Positions 38,095 to 48,023 are shown, numbered from the stretch's first letter. The stretch is DNA of 64,000 nt from Caballeronia sp. SBC1 (GCF_011493005.1 NZ_CP049159.1:62001-126000), one strand, 5' to 3'. Program-made: numbers and translations. The notes: generated by a model not told the origin, from the letters alone.

Positions 38095-38836
38095 ACTGCA
38101 TAAAATCGTTGAGCTTGACGGCAAGCAACCGACCAAAGCGACGCATTGCAGCACGCGCACGATGTCGCGCGAGAGCGGTCTGTTCGTTGCCGGAACGCGT
38201 GACATTGTTGGTTTGTATCTCGATCCGCCGACTAAGGCCATGGTGTTGTGTGTGGACGAGAAGAGCCAGATTCAGGCACTGGACCGAACTCAACCGATTC
38301 TGCCGTTGCCCCCCGGCATAGCCGTGCGCCATACGCAAGATTACGAACGCAATGGCACGACGACGCTGTTCGCGGCCACGGATATCGCCACCGGAGAAGT
38401 CATCGGCCAATCGCACCGGCGCCATCGCAGCACTGAGTTCCTCATGTTCCTGCGTACGATCGAAGCGAACCCTCCCTTCAATTGGACGTGCATCTGGTGA
38501 TGGACAACTACGACCGAAGGAAGTCCCTGTGGGACGGGACTCACAACACACCGACCGTGCGCGCCTGGTTAGCTCGTCATCCGCGTTCTTGATATCCATT
38601 TCACTCCAACATCCGCTTCTTGGCTTAATCAGGTAGAGCGCTGGTTTGCCACGCTGACTGAAAAACAAATTCGGCGCGGGACCCATCGTTCAACACGCCA
38701 GTTGGAAGACCCGATTCGTCGCTATCTCGACATCTACAACACTGAGCCGCAGCCCTTCATCTGGACAAAATCTGCTGACGACAGCATGGCCAGTATCGAA
38801 CGATTTTGTTTGCGAATCTCCAACTCAGGACACTAA
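38095..38836 (+). pseudogene. IS630-family transposase remnant
   Basis: Pieces [60 protein letters not shown] and [20 protein letters not shown] are followed, after frameshifts, by HFTPTSASWLNQVERWFATL-like and YLDIYNTEPQPFIWTKSADD segments and TAA near 38836. A segment is deleted between STRTM and RDIVGL. It is related to the intact transposase at 48670-49755. Confidence 0.82.
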
Positions 38837-39687
38837 CGAAGTGATGCGTAGAAAACGTTGCGAGGCGACAACTCTTACGAAGCACCTGATGTCTTGCGAC
38901 AGTTGCGAAACGCGAATGCTCCCAGGCTACGAAAGCGCCAAAGCGCCAAAGCGCGAACGCTGCAACAGAAAATCGTCGAGCAAAAGAGTGATCGAACTCA
39001 GTGGAACGAGTTCCTCAAGCCCTGTATCCAGACACCAACGCTATTGCAATCCACGAATGCCAAGGAAACCATTCCTCAAGGACAGCGCGGTCTCGAAGTA
39101 TCCGAGGTCGTCCTCTGTCGTCCCGGTGAAACTAAGTTTGAGCACTTCCGCTCACAGCGGCGTTTGGCGTCGTCATCATCGATACATCGTTCGTCCTGGG
39201 ACGCCCACATAGCAGACTGGCTTCTGCGACAAAACCATTTCGAGACGACACCCTCGCGTCGGGACGCAGTTGGTGTCGCAGCGGCCGCTCCATGCCTGTG
39301 TCGGCCACATCGGCGATGTCCACCACGACAGCTTAAGGCTGCGGCCTAAGTAATGGGGCAAAAAAAGCAACAGTTGAATATCGGGCAATACGGCCTACGC
39401 ATCCGATTCGCCTGTCAATTTCGTGACCGCGACCTATAACCAAATTAGAAGCGCGCATCGAGCGTACCTCGCGCACGCCCACGATTCTCGGCATGCGTTC
39501 GACCGCGATTTGTCCGGTGTAAACACCTAGATTCATGGGCATCGTTACGCGGAATTCTCTGTGGCACGCGCATCCTGGGAGCGCTGCCCGGTCGGAACGT
39601 ACGCCGTAGGTGGCGAGCAATCCTTTAAACCCATCATGTGCTGAGAAGAGGACTTAGGCCACCAAATATCAAGCAGGGAGTATCGAC
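38837..39687. other. No supported gene, about 850 bp
   Basis: A 163-codon plus frame (38858-39349) has unnatural composition and no domain. The minus strand near 39450-39560 reads GVYTGQIAVERMPRIVGVRE, faintly like a BON-domain repeat, but this is too weak to call. Confidence 0.35.
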
Positions 39688-39945
39688 ATGAAATCTGCTT
39701 ATTTTGTAACCGTGATCGGTGCCATCTTACTTGTGTCGGCGAGCATCACGAACGCACAGGACATGCACCTGCGTGCGCAGCCGTCTGCACGGGCGAGCTT
39801 GCAGGATGACGCGAATGCTTCCGCTCAATCCAGCACGGACATGTCATACGGCGGGGTTGTGGCCACACGAAGCGAGGCCGGGGCGCCTCCACGTCCAACC
39901 CCGTGCGCTGATGCTAGTCAATGCAACTTCTTTTCCAAACACTGA
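39688..39945 (+). CDS. Small secreted protein
   Basis: 85 residues from ATG 39688 behind GGGAG. A signal peptide with cleavage near Ala-Gln at 23-24 (AILLVSASITNAQD) is followed by a low-complexity Ala/Ser-rich part and a conserved-looking end (MSYGGVVATRSEAGAPPRPT, CADASQCNFF) with two cysteines. It resembles short periplasmic Burkholderia proteins of the DUF4148 type. Function unknown. Confidence 0.7.
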   Translation: MKSAYFVTVIGAILLVSASITNAQDMHLRAQPSARASLQDDANASAQSSTDMSYGGVVATRSEAGAPPRPTPCADASQCNFFSKH

Positions 39946-40136
39946 TGCAGCGGCGGCGTCCGAGCTAGAGCGGTGAAGCAGGTCGCGCTGCAGAACTGCA
40001 TCGGTGCACACCAAGCGGCATCGACCTGCTCATCCAAACACTCGGACAACTTCTGCCGTGCCAAGGGGTGTCGGGCTGGCTCCAATCTCACGCCCGTCAG
40101 CGGCATCAAGCACTTGACGACGAACGGAGGGCGAGA

Positions 40137-40601
40137 ATGCCTCAAGTCATCGTTGGACTCTTTTCGTCGTATCGCGATGCCCATGAAGCGCTTCGCGCTC
40201 TGCAGCTATTAGGATTGTGCCGCGATGACGGCCATCTCTATCGGACGGGACAGCACAACGCGGACGCACGATTCGTAGAGGGCGAGGATCCCCTAGAGGT
40301 AGAACCGCGGGCGCTGGACAGCGCAGAGTACGTGGCACACGGCGAACACCAAGGGACGGTGGGCACGGCCAACCGTTTTCGCGGTTTGGGCACCGGCTCG
40401 CCCGTGTTCGTTGACAGGGACGTCGACCCTTCAGTCAACGACGCTTCCGCGCGCACACTGCTTGTTGTCAACGAAACCAACGCCCTAAAACTGACCATCA
40501 TATGCGAAGTCTTGTACGAGCACGGCGCGGTGGCACTGAAGGACCCTAGCGGTCATTGGCGCTTCTCGCCCTACAGGAGAATCTGCCGTAGCCAAGAGTA
40601 G
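40137..40601 (+). CDS. Hypothetical stress-type protein
   Basis: 154 residues from ATG 40137; an upstream alternative at 40068 lacks coding character. It begins MPQVIVGLFSSYRDAHEALR, like the N-terminus of general-stress proteins that have a ferredoxin-like repeat. A second beta-rich half (ARTLLVVNETNALKLTIICE, VLYEHGAVALKDPSGHW) resembles the same fold again. No catalytic motif. The ribosome-binding site is weak (GGGCGAG). Confidence 0.55.
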   Translation: MPQVIVGLFSSYRDAHEALRALQLLGLCRDDGHLYRTGQHNADARFVEGEDPLEVEPRALDSAEYVAHGEHQGTVGTANRFRGLGTGSPVFVDRDVDPSVNDASARTLLVVNETNALKLTIICEVLYEHGAVALKDPSGHWRFSPYRRICRSQE

Positions 40602-40741
40602 GAAAGACCGGCAGGACTTGAGGGTCGTGAACCCATACCAGTTCTCGGGTCGAAAAGCCCGTTTGAGTTGTCCGCGAGGCTCCCGCGCGGACGTTGAGAA
40701 AGTCACACCGTGTCCGAACGTTAAGTCCCTGAGGTTTGCCT

Positions 40742-40978
40742 ATGCCGGCACCCAACACGCAAAGCGACTTCAAAATATACGCGTCGTCCCATATAGACGC
40801 TGGGGGTATGCATATCGGCACCCTCAAGGTCGTTCGCAAGACCGACGGCCGCCTCCTATTCCCTTTCACGGGCGCGCCCGTTATTGGTCCTTTTTCTACG
40901 GCACTTGAGGCCAGGAGCGCTGCCACCATTTATGGTGCGCAAATCGTCGCCGATGATATAGAGAACCCGGAGACCTAA
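40742..40978 (+). CDS. Small conserved Burkholderia-type protein
   Basis: 78 residues from ATG 40742 (GAGG upstream). It reads FKIYASSHIDAGGMHIGTLK, VVRKTDGRLLFPFTGAPVIG and ARSAATIYGAQIVADDIENP, a small alpha/beta protein of a kind common in Burkholderia, possibly DUF6723 (uncertain recollection). It lies 140 bp after the previous gene on the same strand. Confidence 0.6.
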   Translation: MPAPNTQSDFKIYASSHIDAGGMHIGTLKVVRKTDGRLLFPFTGAPVIGPFSTALEARSAATIYGAQIVADDIENPET

Positions 40979-41426
40979 CCCTCATACCGGAGGTCGACTA
41001 TCCATTGCGACGACTGAGCAAAAAACGGCATCGCCGAACGCGGGGCTGAATGAGCATTGCCTTTCGAGTCAACTCTGCGGATTCATGAGCTCACGACCGC
41101 CATGCGTTTGCGTTGCAGTGCGAATCGCCAACAGCAAGCGCATGCGGTCAACCGAGCAATTTTGTAGATTTCCTCTCGCCAGGAGCCGGTGATCGAACGC
41201 ACCTTGGATCGATTGAAACGGATGGCCGGCCATGTTGCGGTGTACCGCCGCATTCGCCGTTCCCACCGTAACCTGCATATCGCACTTGCGCCCTTACCTC
41301 CTGTTCCAACACGGTCACGCCTGTTGCGCCACGGCTTCTCCATATACGTGGAATGCTTCATGCGTGAGCCGGATTTAACGGGCATCGGAGCTGGACCGAG
41401 CCACCCAATAAAAAGACGGAGAACCC
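40979..41426. other. No supported gene, about 450 bp
   Basis: A stretch near 41189-41280 reads VIERTLDRLKRMAGHVAVYR, loosely like the end of an IS5-type transposase, but nothing around it confirms this. Confidence 0.3.
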
Positions 41427-42128
41427 GTGATTGGCGTCATCATTCCGGCCCACAACGAAGTCCGTTGCATTGGCCCGTGCGTACTTTCGGTGATACAAGC
41501 GGCTAGGCACCCCGCGCTTCGCGGCGAGGAGGTGCGGATCATCGTCGTTCTCGATAGTTGCACGGACGAGACGGGCGTCGTTGCACAGTCGCTGGGTGCG
41601 GACATACTGCTTGTTCAGACACGCAATGTAGGAGTCGCGCGCGCGACGGGCGCCAAGGCCGCGCTAACGCAACAGGTCCGCTGGCTCGCCTTTACCGATG
41701 CCGACACGGTGGTGGCGGCCGATTGGCTCGTTCAGCAACTCGAATGCGGTGCCGACGCCGTGTGTGGGGTGATCAGCATTCAAGACTGGACCGGGCATTG
41801 CGATGCCGTGCGCGAGCAGTTTCTTACCACCTACTGTGACGCTGACGGGCACCGTCACATCCACGGCGCCAATCTCGGCGTTTCGGCCGAAGCCTACCTC
41901 CTGGTCGGTGGCTTTCTACCGCTTGAATCTAATGAAGATGTCGCGCTGGTACAAGCGCTGATCGCCGCCGAGGTAACGATTGCGTGGAGTGCAGCGCCCC
42001 GCGTCGTGACCAGTGCTCGGCTAGACTCAAGAGCCCCCAAGGGATTTGGCGCAACCTTGCGTGAAGTCAGCCGCCGGCTAACCCCGCGCGCGGGACCGAT
42101 CCCCTTAGGACAACGCGAACCCGTATGA
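41427..42128 (+). CDS. Glycosyltransferase family 2 protein
   Basis: 233 residues from GTG 41427 behind GGAG. GT-A fold motifs: VIIPAHNEVRCIGPCVLSV, IIVVLDSCTDETG, the metal-binding LAFTDADTVVAADWL, HIHGANLGVSAEAYLLVGGF and NEDVALVQALI. There is no transmembrane anchor, so it is a soluble enzyme that would use an activated sugar; the acceptor is unknown. It has no glycan operon around it. Codon use is ordinary and the frame is intact. Confidence 0.88.
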   Translation: MIGVIIPAHNEVRCIGPCVLSVIQAARHPALRGEEVRIIVVLDSCTDETGVVAQSLGADILLVQTRNVGVARATGAKAALTQQVRWLAFTDADTVVAADWLVQQLECGADAVCGVISIQDWTGHCDAVREQFLTTYCDADGHRHIHGANLGVSAEAYLLVGGFLPLESNEDVALVQALIAAEVTIAWSAAPRVVTSARLDSRAPKGFGATLREVSRRLTPRAGPIPLGQREPV

Positions 42129-42453
42129 GCAAAAAGATAGAACTGAATGCGGTACCCTCGCGGCCGATCAACACGCGGTGGATTTAATGCCCTCGCGCAA
42201 CGCACCATCGTGACTTTGAAATGGCATCGTCGAGTTCACTAGCGGACAAGAAGCGGCTGCCCACAGCATTGTCTCGGTACTCGTTGCAGCGAAAACAACC
42301 GCCATCGTTCAGGGCATACATTCATCATAGGTTGACCTTTGGTGACACGCCCACGGGTAGTCGCGTACATTGCGCAGGGCTTGCCGCCGACCACTTTGCG
42401 CGAGCGCAATCTACAAGCGTCGCGTCCGTTCGACGCCGATAGTCGTGGTCCGT
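42129..42453. other. Non-coding, about 325 bp
   Basis: Between the convergent GT2 and AI-2E transporter gene ends. No gene or clear terminator seen. Confidence 0.4.
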
Positions 42454-42884
42454 TTAGACCGCGTCGCCTGTAGTTGTGAGTGTGCTGGCTTCAGCGGCTT
42501 GGCCGGCTGTGGCGACAGCCGGTTCTATGAATCCAGGCGCTGCGCCGGGACCGCGTGACGACGCGGTCTCGCGCGATCGGCGTCGAGCCGCCTCGATACT
42601 GAGGTCGACCAGTTCGCGAAACGATTTTGCCGCCGAAATTGCGCGCACCGGGAAGTCGCTAGGCCACGAACTTCCCGAGGCGATAAGGCCCACGATCAGA
42701 TCCACTGCATTGGCACGTTGACGCAGCCGACGCAATAGATTGCGCAGGTACGGCTGATGGTCAGCAGCGTCAAGCGACACCACACAAACTATCGACACGC
42801 CAGTGAGATCAACTTCGCCAAAACGGCTGCGCGAAAAGTGCTCGTAACTCGCCAGATGTGTATCTAACCCGTGTTTCTTAAGAG
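42454..42884 (-). pseudogene. AI-2E family transporter, 3' part, cut off by the IS110 array
   Basis: Reads KKHGLDTHLASYEHFSRSRF, GEVDLTGVSIVCVVSLDAAD, LRNLLRRLRQRANAVDLIVG and ISAAKSFRELVDLSIEAARR to a stop at 42454. This is the second half of the cytoplasmic extension found on some Burkholderia AI-2E proteins. It continues the frame ending at 46119. Excising both IS110 units and counting the shared AAGAGC once leaves the frames offset by one base, so a small indel accompanied or preceded insertion. Confidence 0.82.
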
Positions 42885-42885
42885 C

Positions 42886-43144
42886 ATTTCAAGCCCGTGC
42901 CGGGCTCGGCGTTGGCGGAGAAACGGAGATGAGGTATACCGGTGAACGGCAGCGCTGCGATGACCGGCAGACCAATGGTGCGCGCTCGCGGCATGCACGC
43001 CGTGGAGTGAGCCCGCTTAAGAGCATGGTCCGGGATTCGTCGGCGACAGTGGTGAGCGGCGCAAGCCGCATCCCGTTCAAGAGATCGAGTCAATTTCGAC
43101 GATTCCCATGGCGCTGCCGTTCACTCACGATTCTGGAGCAGGCG
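42886..43144 (+). ncRNA. Candidate bridge RNA region of IS110 copy A2
   Basis: The leader holds CTTAAGAGC at 43016-43024, identical to the target junction at 42877-42885 including the T that distinguishes target from element end. TCAAGAG at 43077-43083 is identical to the element's right end at 46114-46120. The order target guide then donor guide is that of described IS110 bridge RNAs. Expression is not shown. Confidence 0.5.
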
Positions 43145-44470
43145 ATGGCGATGCGCAAGCGAGAAGAAGACGAGGTGTTCCCGAACGCAGCGGGGATCGA
43201 TGTGGGCGGCTCGAGCCACTGGGTAGCGGTGCCCCGACAGGCAGATGACGAGCCGGTGCGTGAATTCGGGGCGATGACCGATGACCTGAACGCGATGGCC
43301 GACTGGCTGCTCTCGTGCGGGGTCGACACCGTGGCACTAGAGTCGACCGGGGTCTACTGGATCCCGGTCTACGAGGTGCTAGAGCGGCGCGGACTGGTGG
43401 TGTGGCTGGTCGACGCGCGGCAGATGAAGTACGTACCGGGACGCAAGAGTGACGTGCAGGACTGCCAATGGCTGCAGAAGCTCATGAGCCTGGGGTTGCT
43501 GCGCGCGGCCTGGCGCCCGGGCGATGAGGTCTGCGTGGTGCGCGCGGTGGTCCGTCAGCGCGAGGTGCTGCTCACCGAACAGGCCGACTGGGTGCAGCGC
43601 ATGCAGAAGGCGCTGGTGCAGATGAACCTGCAACTGACCGAGGTGCTCACCGACGTGATGGGCATGACCGGGCAGGCGATCGTGCGGGCGATTGTGGCCG
43701 GCGAGCGTGACCCCAAAGTGCTGGCCCGGCATCGCAACGGCCGCGTCAAGGCCAGCGAGCGCGACATCGAGCGGGCGCTGACAGGCAACTGGCGCGAGGA
43801 GCACCTGTTCGTGCTCGGGCAGGCCCTGGCGATGGTCGACAGCCTGGCCCAGCGGGTGCTCGAGTGCGACGCGAAGATCGAGGCGTTACTGGCGCCACTG
43901 GGCTGCCACGAGGTCGAACTCAGCGGGCCGGGCAAGCGGCGCGGCAAGAACACCCCGCAGTTTGATGCACGCACGGCCCTGGCGCGCTGGGCGGGCGTGG
44001 ACCTGACGCGCATCAACGGCCTGGCGGTCACCACGGTAATGACGATACTCTCGGAGATCGGCCCGGACCTGAGTCGCTTTGCCAACGTCAAGCACTTCTG
44101 TTCGTGGCTGGGACTGTGTCCTGGCACCAAGGTCAGCGGCGGCAAGGTGCTTAGTGCGCGCACCCGGCGTTCCACCAACCGGGTGCGCCAGGCGCTCAAG
44201 CTGGCCGCGATGAGCCTGTCGCGCAACGACTCGGCGCTGGGCGCGTTTTATCGGCGGTTGTGCTCACGTATGGACAAGCCGCGTGCGAATACCGCCGTCG
44301 CCCATAAGCTCGCCCGCATGGTGTACTTCATGCTCACGCGGGGCGAAGCCTTCGTCGACCAGGGCCAGCAGCATTACGAAGAACAGCAGCGTCAACGCAG
44401 CATCGATGCCCTCAGGCGCCGCGCGACTGCTCTCGGCTTCCAGATTACCCCAGCCGCGCAAACCCCTTGA
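43145..44470 (+). CDS. IS110-family transposase (copy A2)
   Basis: 441 residues, translated sequence identical to copies A1 and A3. MAMRKRE start at 43145. DEDD and Tnp_20 motifs are as in A1 (GIDVGGSSHW, ALESTGVYW, GRKSDVQDCQ, GTKVSGGKVL). The stop is followed by only 30 bp before the next unit. The open frame extends 72 codons upstream through the leader without a stop, which may be incidental. Confidence 0.93.
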   Translation: MAMRKREEDEVFPNAAGIDVGGSSHWVAVPRQADDEPVREFGAMTDDLNAMADWLLSCGVDTVALESTGVYWIPVYEVLERRGLVVWLVDARQMKYVPGRKSDVQDCQWLQKLMSLGLLRAAWRPGDEVCVVRAVVRQREVLLTEQADWVQRMQKALVQMNLQLTEVLTDVMGMTGQAIVRAIVAGERDPKVLARHRNGRVKASERDIERALTGNWREEHLFVLGQALAMVDSLAQRVLECDAKIEALLAPLGCHEVELSGPGKRRGKNTPQFDARTALARWAGVDLTRINGLAVTTVMTILSEIGPDLSRFANVKHFCSWLGLCPGTKVSGGKVLSARTRRSTNRVRQALKLAAMSLSRNDSALGAFYRRLCSRMDKPRANTAVAHKLARMVYFMLTRGEAFVDQGQQHYEEQQRQRSIDALRRRATALGFQITPAAQTP

Positions 44471-44503
44471 AACATGGGGTTATCCTAATTGTTTCTCAAG
44501 AGC

Positions 44504-44762
44504 ATTTCAAGCCCGTGCCGGGCTCGGCGTTGGCGGAGAAACGGAGATGAGGTATACCGGTGAACGGCAGCGCTGCGATGACCGGCAGACCAATGGTGCG
44601 CGCTCGCGGCATGCACGCCGTGGAGTGAGCCCGCTTAAGAGCATGGTCCGGGATTCGTCGGCGACAGTGGTGAGCGGCGCAAGCCGCATCCCGTTCAAGA
44701 GATCGAGTCAATTTCGACGATTCCCATGGCGCTGCCGTTCACTCACGATTCTGGAGCAGGCG
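44504..44762 (+). ncRNA. Candidate bridge RNA region of IS110 copy A3
   Basis: Identical to the A2 leader, with the target-like segment at 44634-44642 and the end-like segment at 44694-44701. It lies directly behind the right end of A2, so this junction mimics the circular intermediate in which right and left ends meet. Confidence 0.5.
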
Positions 44763-46088
44763 ATGGCGATGCGCAAGCGAGAAGAAGACGAGGTGTTCCC
44801 GAACGCAGCGGGGATCGATGTGGGCGGCTCGAGCCACTGGGTAGCGGTGCCCCGACAGGCAGATGACGAGCCGGTGCGTGAATTCGGGGCGATGACCGAT
44901 GACCTGAACGCGATGGCCGACTGGCTGCTCTCGTGCGGGGTCGACACCGTGGCACTAGAGTCGACCGGGGTCTACTGGATCCCGGTCTACGAGGTGCTAG
45001 AGCGGCGCGGACTGGTGGTGTGGCTGGTCGACGCGCGGCAGATGAAGTACGTACCGGGACGCAAGAGTGACGTGCAGGACTGCCAATGGCTGCAGAAGCT
45101 CATGAGCCTGGGGTTGCTGCGCGCGGCCTGGCGCCCGGGCGATGAGGTCTGCGTGGTGCGCGCGGTGGTCCGTCAGCGCGAGGTGCTGCTCACCGAACAG
45201 GCCGACTGGGTGCAGCGCATGCAGAAGGCGCTGGTGCAGATGAACCTGCAACTGACCGAGGTGCTCACCGACGTGATGGGCATGACCGGGCAGGCGATCG
45301 TGCGGGCGATTGTGGCCGGCGAGCGTGACCCCAAAGTGCTGGCCCGGCATCGCAACGGCCGCGTCAAGGCCAGCGAGCGCGACATCGAGCGGGCGCTGAC
45401 AGGCAACTGGCGCGAGGAGCACCTGTTCGTGCTCGGGCAGGCCCTGGCGATGGTCGACAGCCTGGCCCAGCGGGTGCTCGAGTGCGACGCGAAGATCGAG
45501 GCGTTACTGGCGCCACTGGGCTGCCACGAGGTCGAACTCAGCGGGCCGGGCAAGCGGCGCGGCAAGAACACCCCGCAGTTTGATGCACGCACGGCCCTGG
45601 CGCGCTGGGCGGGCGTGGACCTGACGCGCATCAACGGCCTGGCGGTCACCACGGTAATGACGATACTCTCGGAGATCGGCCCGGACCTGAGTCGCTTTGC
45701 CAACGTCAAGCACTTCTGTTCGTGGCTGGGACTGTGTCCTGGCACCAAGGTCAGCGGCGGCAAGGTGCTTAGTGCGCGCACCCGGCGTTCCACCAACCGG
45801 GTGCGCCAGGCGCTCAAGCTGGCCGCGATGAGCCTGTCGCGCAACGACTCGGCGCTGGGCGCGTTTTATCGGCGGTTGTGCTCACGTATGGACAAGCCGC
45901 GTGCGAATACCGCCGTCGCCCATAAGCTCGCCCGCATGGTGTACTTCATGCTCACGCGGGGCGAAGCCTTCGTCGACCAGGGCCAGCAGCATTACGAAGA
46001 ACAGCAGCGTCAACGCAGCATCGATGCCCTCAGGCGCCGCGCGACTGCTCTCGGCTTCCAGATTACCCCAGCCGCGCAAACCCCTTGA
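44763..46088 (+). CDS. IS110-family transposase (copy A3)
   Basis: 441 residues, identical in translation to A2. Because the A2 frame continues open upstream, a 601-codon frame exists here, but MAMRKRE at 44763 is the family start. The stop at 46088 lies 30 bp from the right junction. Confidence 0.93.
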   Translation: MAMRKREEDEVFPNAAGIDVGGSSHWVAVPRQADDEPVREFGAMTDDLNAMADWLLSCGVDTVALESTGVYWIPVYEVLERRGLVVWLVDARQMKYVPGRKSDVQDCQWLQKLMSLGLLRAAWRPGDEVCVVRAVVRQREVLLTEQADWVQRMQKALVQMNLQLTEVLTDVMGMTGQAIVRAIVAGERDPKVLARHRNGRVKASERDIERALTGNWREEHLFVLGQALAMVDSLAQRVLECDAKIEALLAPLGCHEVELSGPGKRRGKNTPQFDARTALARWAGVDLTRINGLAVTTVMTILSEIGPDLSRFANVKHFCSWLGLCPGTKVSGGKVLSARTRRSTNRVRQALKLAAMSLSRNDSALGAFYRRLCSRMDKPRANTAVAHKLARMVYFMLTRGEAFVDQGQQHYEEQQRQRSIDALRRRATALGFQITPAAQTP

Positions 46089-46118
46089 AACATGGGGTTA
46101 TCCTAATTGTTTCTCAAG

Positions 46119-47707
46119 AGCTGGATCGCAATAATCGCTGCAAGTTCGTCCAACTCTCCGCGCCCTGCGATACACAACACGGACGATGTGTGGCCTTCCA
46201 GCGTCGCGTCAAACACGGTCGGCGGCGCTTCATGCGCTTGCGGGTCTTCCGATCCAGTATGGGCCGCCTGCAAGTCCTTCTCTACATTCACCGGCGGACG
46301 CAGGCCGACGGCTTCTTCAAGGTCTTCAACAATATCAAGTGCCGATTCTTTGATGCGCTGAAGCTGAGCAACCGTCACGACGCCGCGAACCAGATCGCCG
46401 TGCGCAAATCGCAGGCCTTCGAGCGCGACTTCGTCGTAGTACGCCGTGAGCGAGCGCTCTTGCAGTATGGTTTCCGCCTGCACCAGCGCTTGCGTTGGAT
46501 CGTTTGCCAGCAGGCGCTGGTAAAAGTTATGCGCAGGCGTGAGCGCGGGCTGATCACCGAAGAGCACGTCGAGAAATCCGAGTCTGTCCACATGACGCCC
46601 GAGAACCAGAAGGCAGAGCGTGAGCGGTGTGGACAACACGAACCCGATGGGCCCCCAGATCCAGCTCCAGAAGATGGCCGCGACGATCACGGCGAGCGGC
46701 GAAAGGCCCGTGCTGTGCTTCCACAGCATCGGCTCGACGACGTGGCGTGCGATCACATCGGTCATACCGAACAGCGCCACCGTCCAGACCAGCATCGTCC
46801 AGCCCGGTCCGACGGTAGCAGCGAGAGTCATCGCAAGCAGCGCTGCGACCCACGTGCCCACGTAGGGAACGAAACGCAGCAACACGGTCAGCAGCCCGAA
46901 CAGCAATGCCCCCGGCACACCGATCACGGTGAGCCCGATCGACACGATAATTCCAACACCGAAATTGATCCCGAGCTGTGCCAAAAAATAGCGGCTCAGG
47001 CGTCGCGCGGCTTCGTCCAGCGCGGTCGCGGTGCGATGCAGATCGCGTGATCCGAACAGCCGAATCAGTCGGTCACGCAGGTCGACGCGCTGCAACGGAG
47101 TAACGATAGCAACGACAAGCACGATGCCAGTGGTTTCAAGTGGATTGATGACGGGCGACAAGAAGCGCTGCGCAAGCTGGAGCGCCGACGGCGACGGCTC
47201 ATACACCTCGACCTGCATGGGCGAGTCGTTGGTTTCAGCCGCGGCATTGCCACCCGTCGTTGGGGGCGGCGTATGAGTCGGGGTCACGCGCTTCAGCGCG
47301 CTCGCAGCGTTGCCCAGAAGCGCGTCGGGGCGCCCAGTCGTCAGTTCCTGCAGGCGCACGACCTTACGCTCGATCGCCACTTGGTACTGAGGCAACGAGC
47401 CGGCGAGTTGGGCGACCTGCGCACCAATCAAAGCGCCAACCGCAAGCACGAAACCCAATGCAACAAGAACCGCAACGACCACCGAAGGAATCTGCCCGAG
47501 CTTGCACCGCCGCAAGAGCTCGACGAATGGCTCGACCAGGAAGCTCAGCAGCACGGCCAACGTGATGGGTATCAGTGCCTCGCGTCCGAAGTACAACGCA
47601 CCAATCACCGTGACGCCGGCGACCACCGACGTAAGCGCCCGCCAGCCGGGCGCTTCGGGTGCCAGCACGTTCGCGGGCGGTACGTTGGGGGGGCACGGGT
47701 CGTTCAT
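46119..47707 (-). pseudogene. AI-2E family transporter, 5' part, truncated by the IS110 array
   Basis: About 530 codons from ATG 47707. Eight or so hydrophobic segments (ALYFGREALIPITLAVLLSF, VVVAVLVALGFVLAVGALIG, GIVLVVAIVTPL, LFGLLTVLLRFVPYVGTWVA, PLAVIVAAIFWSWIWGPIGF) carry the AI-2E/PerM family pattern with YVGTW and GPIG motifs. A cytoplasmic extension follows and is cut at AAIIAIQLL. The frame now ends in IS110 sequence (RNN, stop 46103). The membrane core is complete, so a truncated exporter might still be made. Confidence 0.85.
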
Positions 47708-47915
47708 TTGGTGTCTCAGCAGATTGCTCTATCACGGGTATCGTTTTCCGACGGCGGTCATCAGTTGCGACGTGCACTGGTATTTCCGCTTTCAGTTGAG
47801 CCTGCACGACATTGAAGATGTGGTTGTTCGAGCGCGGGGTCGTCGTCAGCTATCAAACGTTCGGCGCTGGTGCGAACGGAATGAACGGCCCGCCAAGCGG
47901 CGAGGATATGCAGCA

Positions 47916-47949
47916 GAATGTAGACCCTCACTGAATGTAGACCCTCACT
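47916..47949. repeat. Two tandem 17-bp units
   Basis: GAATGTAGACCCTCACT occurs at 47916-47932 and again at 47933-47949. The rest of 47708-48023 is non-coding and probably includes the transporter promoter. Confidence 0.7.
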
Positions 47950-48023
47950 CACAGGCTGACGGAATCGAGGTGCCAAAGCTGGAGGATCATGAAGGTCTTA
48001 ACTGGCAAATCGGAGTGGCCATC

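Larger units (their letters stand above)
42883..46118 (+). mobile_element. Tandem duplication of the 1618-bp IS110 element (copies A2 and A3)
   Basis: Two head-to-tail units repeat with period 1618 bp (junction AG at 42883, 44501 and 46119). The translated frames are identical to each other and to copy A1. The junctions read CTTAAGAGC (left), CTCAAGAGC (middle) and CTCAAGAGC (right). The left flank T marks the target and the C marks the element's right end. The array lies in the AI-2E transporter gene. Confidence 0.93.

Noticed and set aside
38858..39349. A 163-codon plus-strand gene
   Set aside because: Composition is unlike neighbouring proteins, no family features, and it begins in the flank of an IS630 remnant.
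41083..41385. IS5-type transposase remnant
   Set aside because: Only one short resemblance (VIERTLDRLKRMAGHVAVYR) and no other motif around it.
47916..47949. Two tandem 17-bp repeats as the start of a CRISPR array or iterons
   Set aside because: Only two adjoining copies, no spacers and no cas or replication gene nearby.
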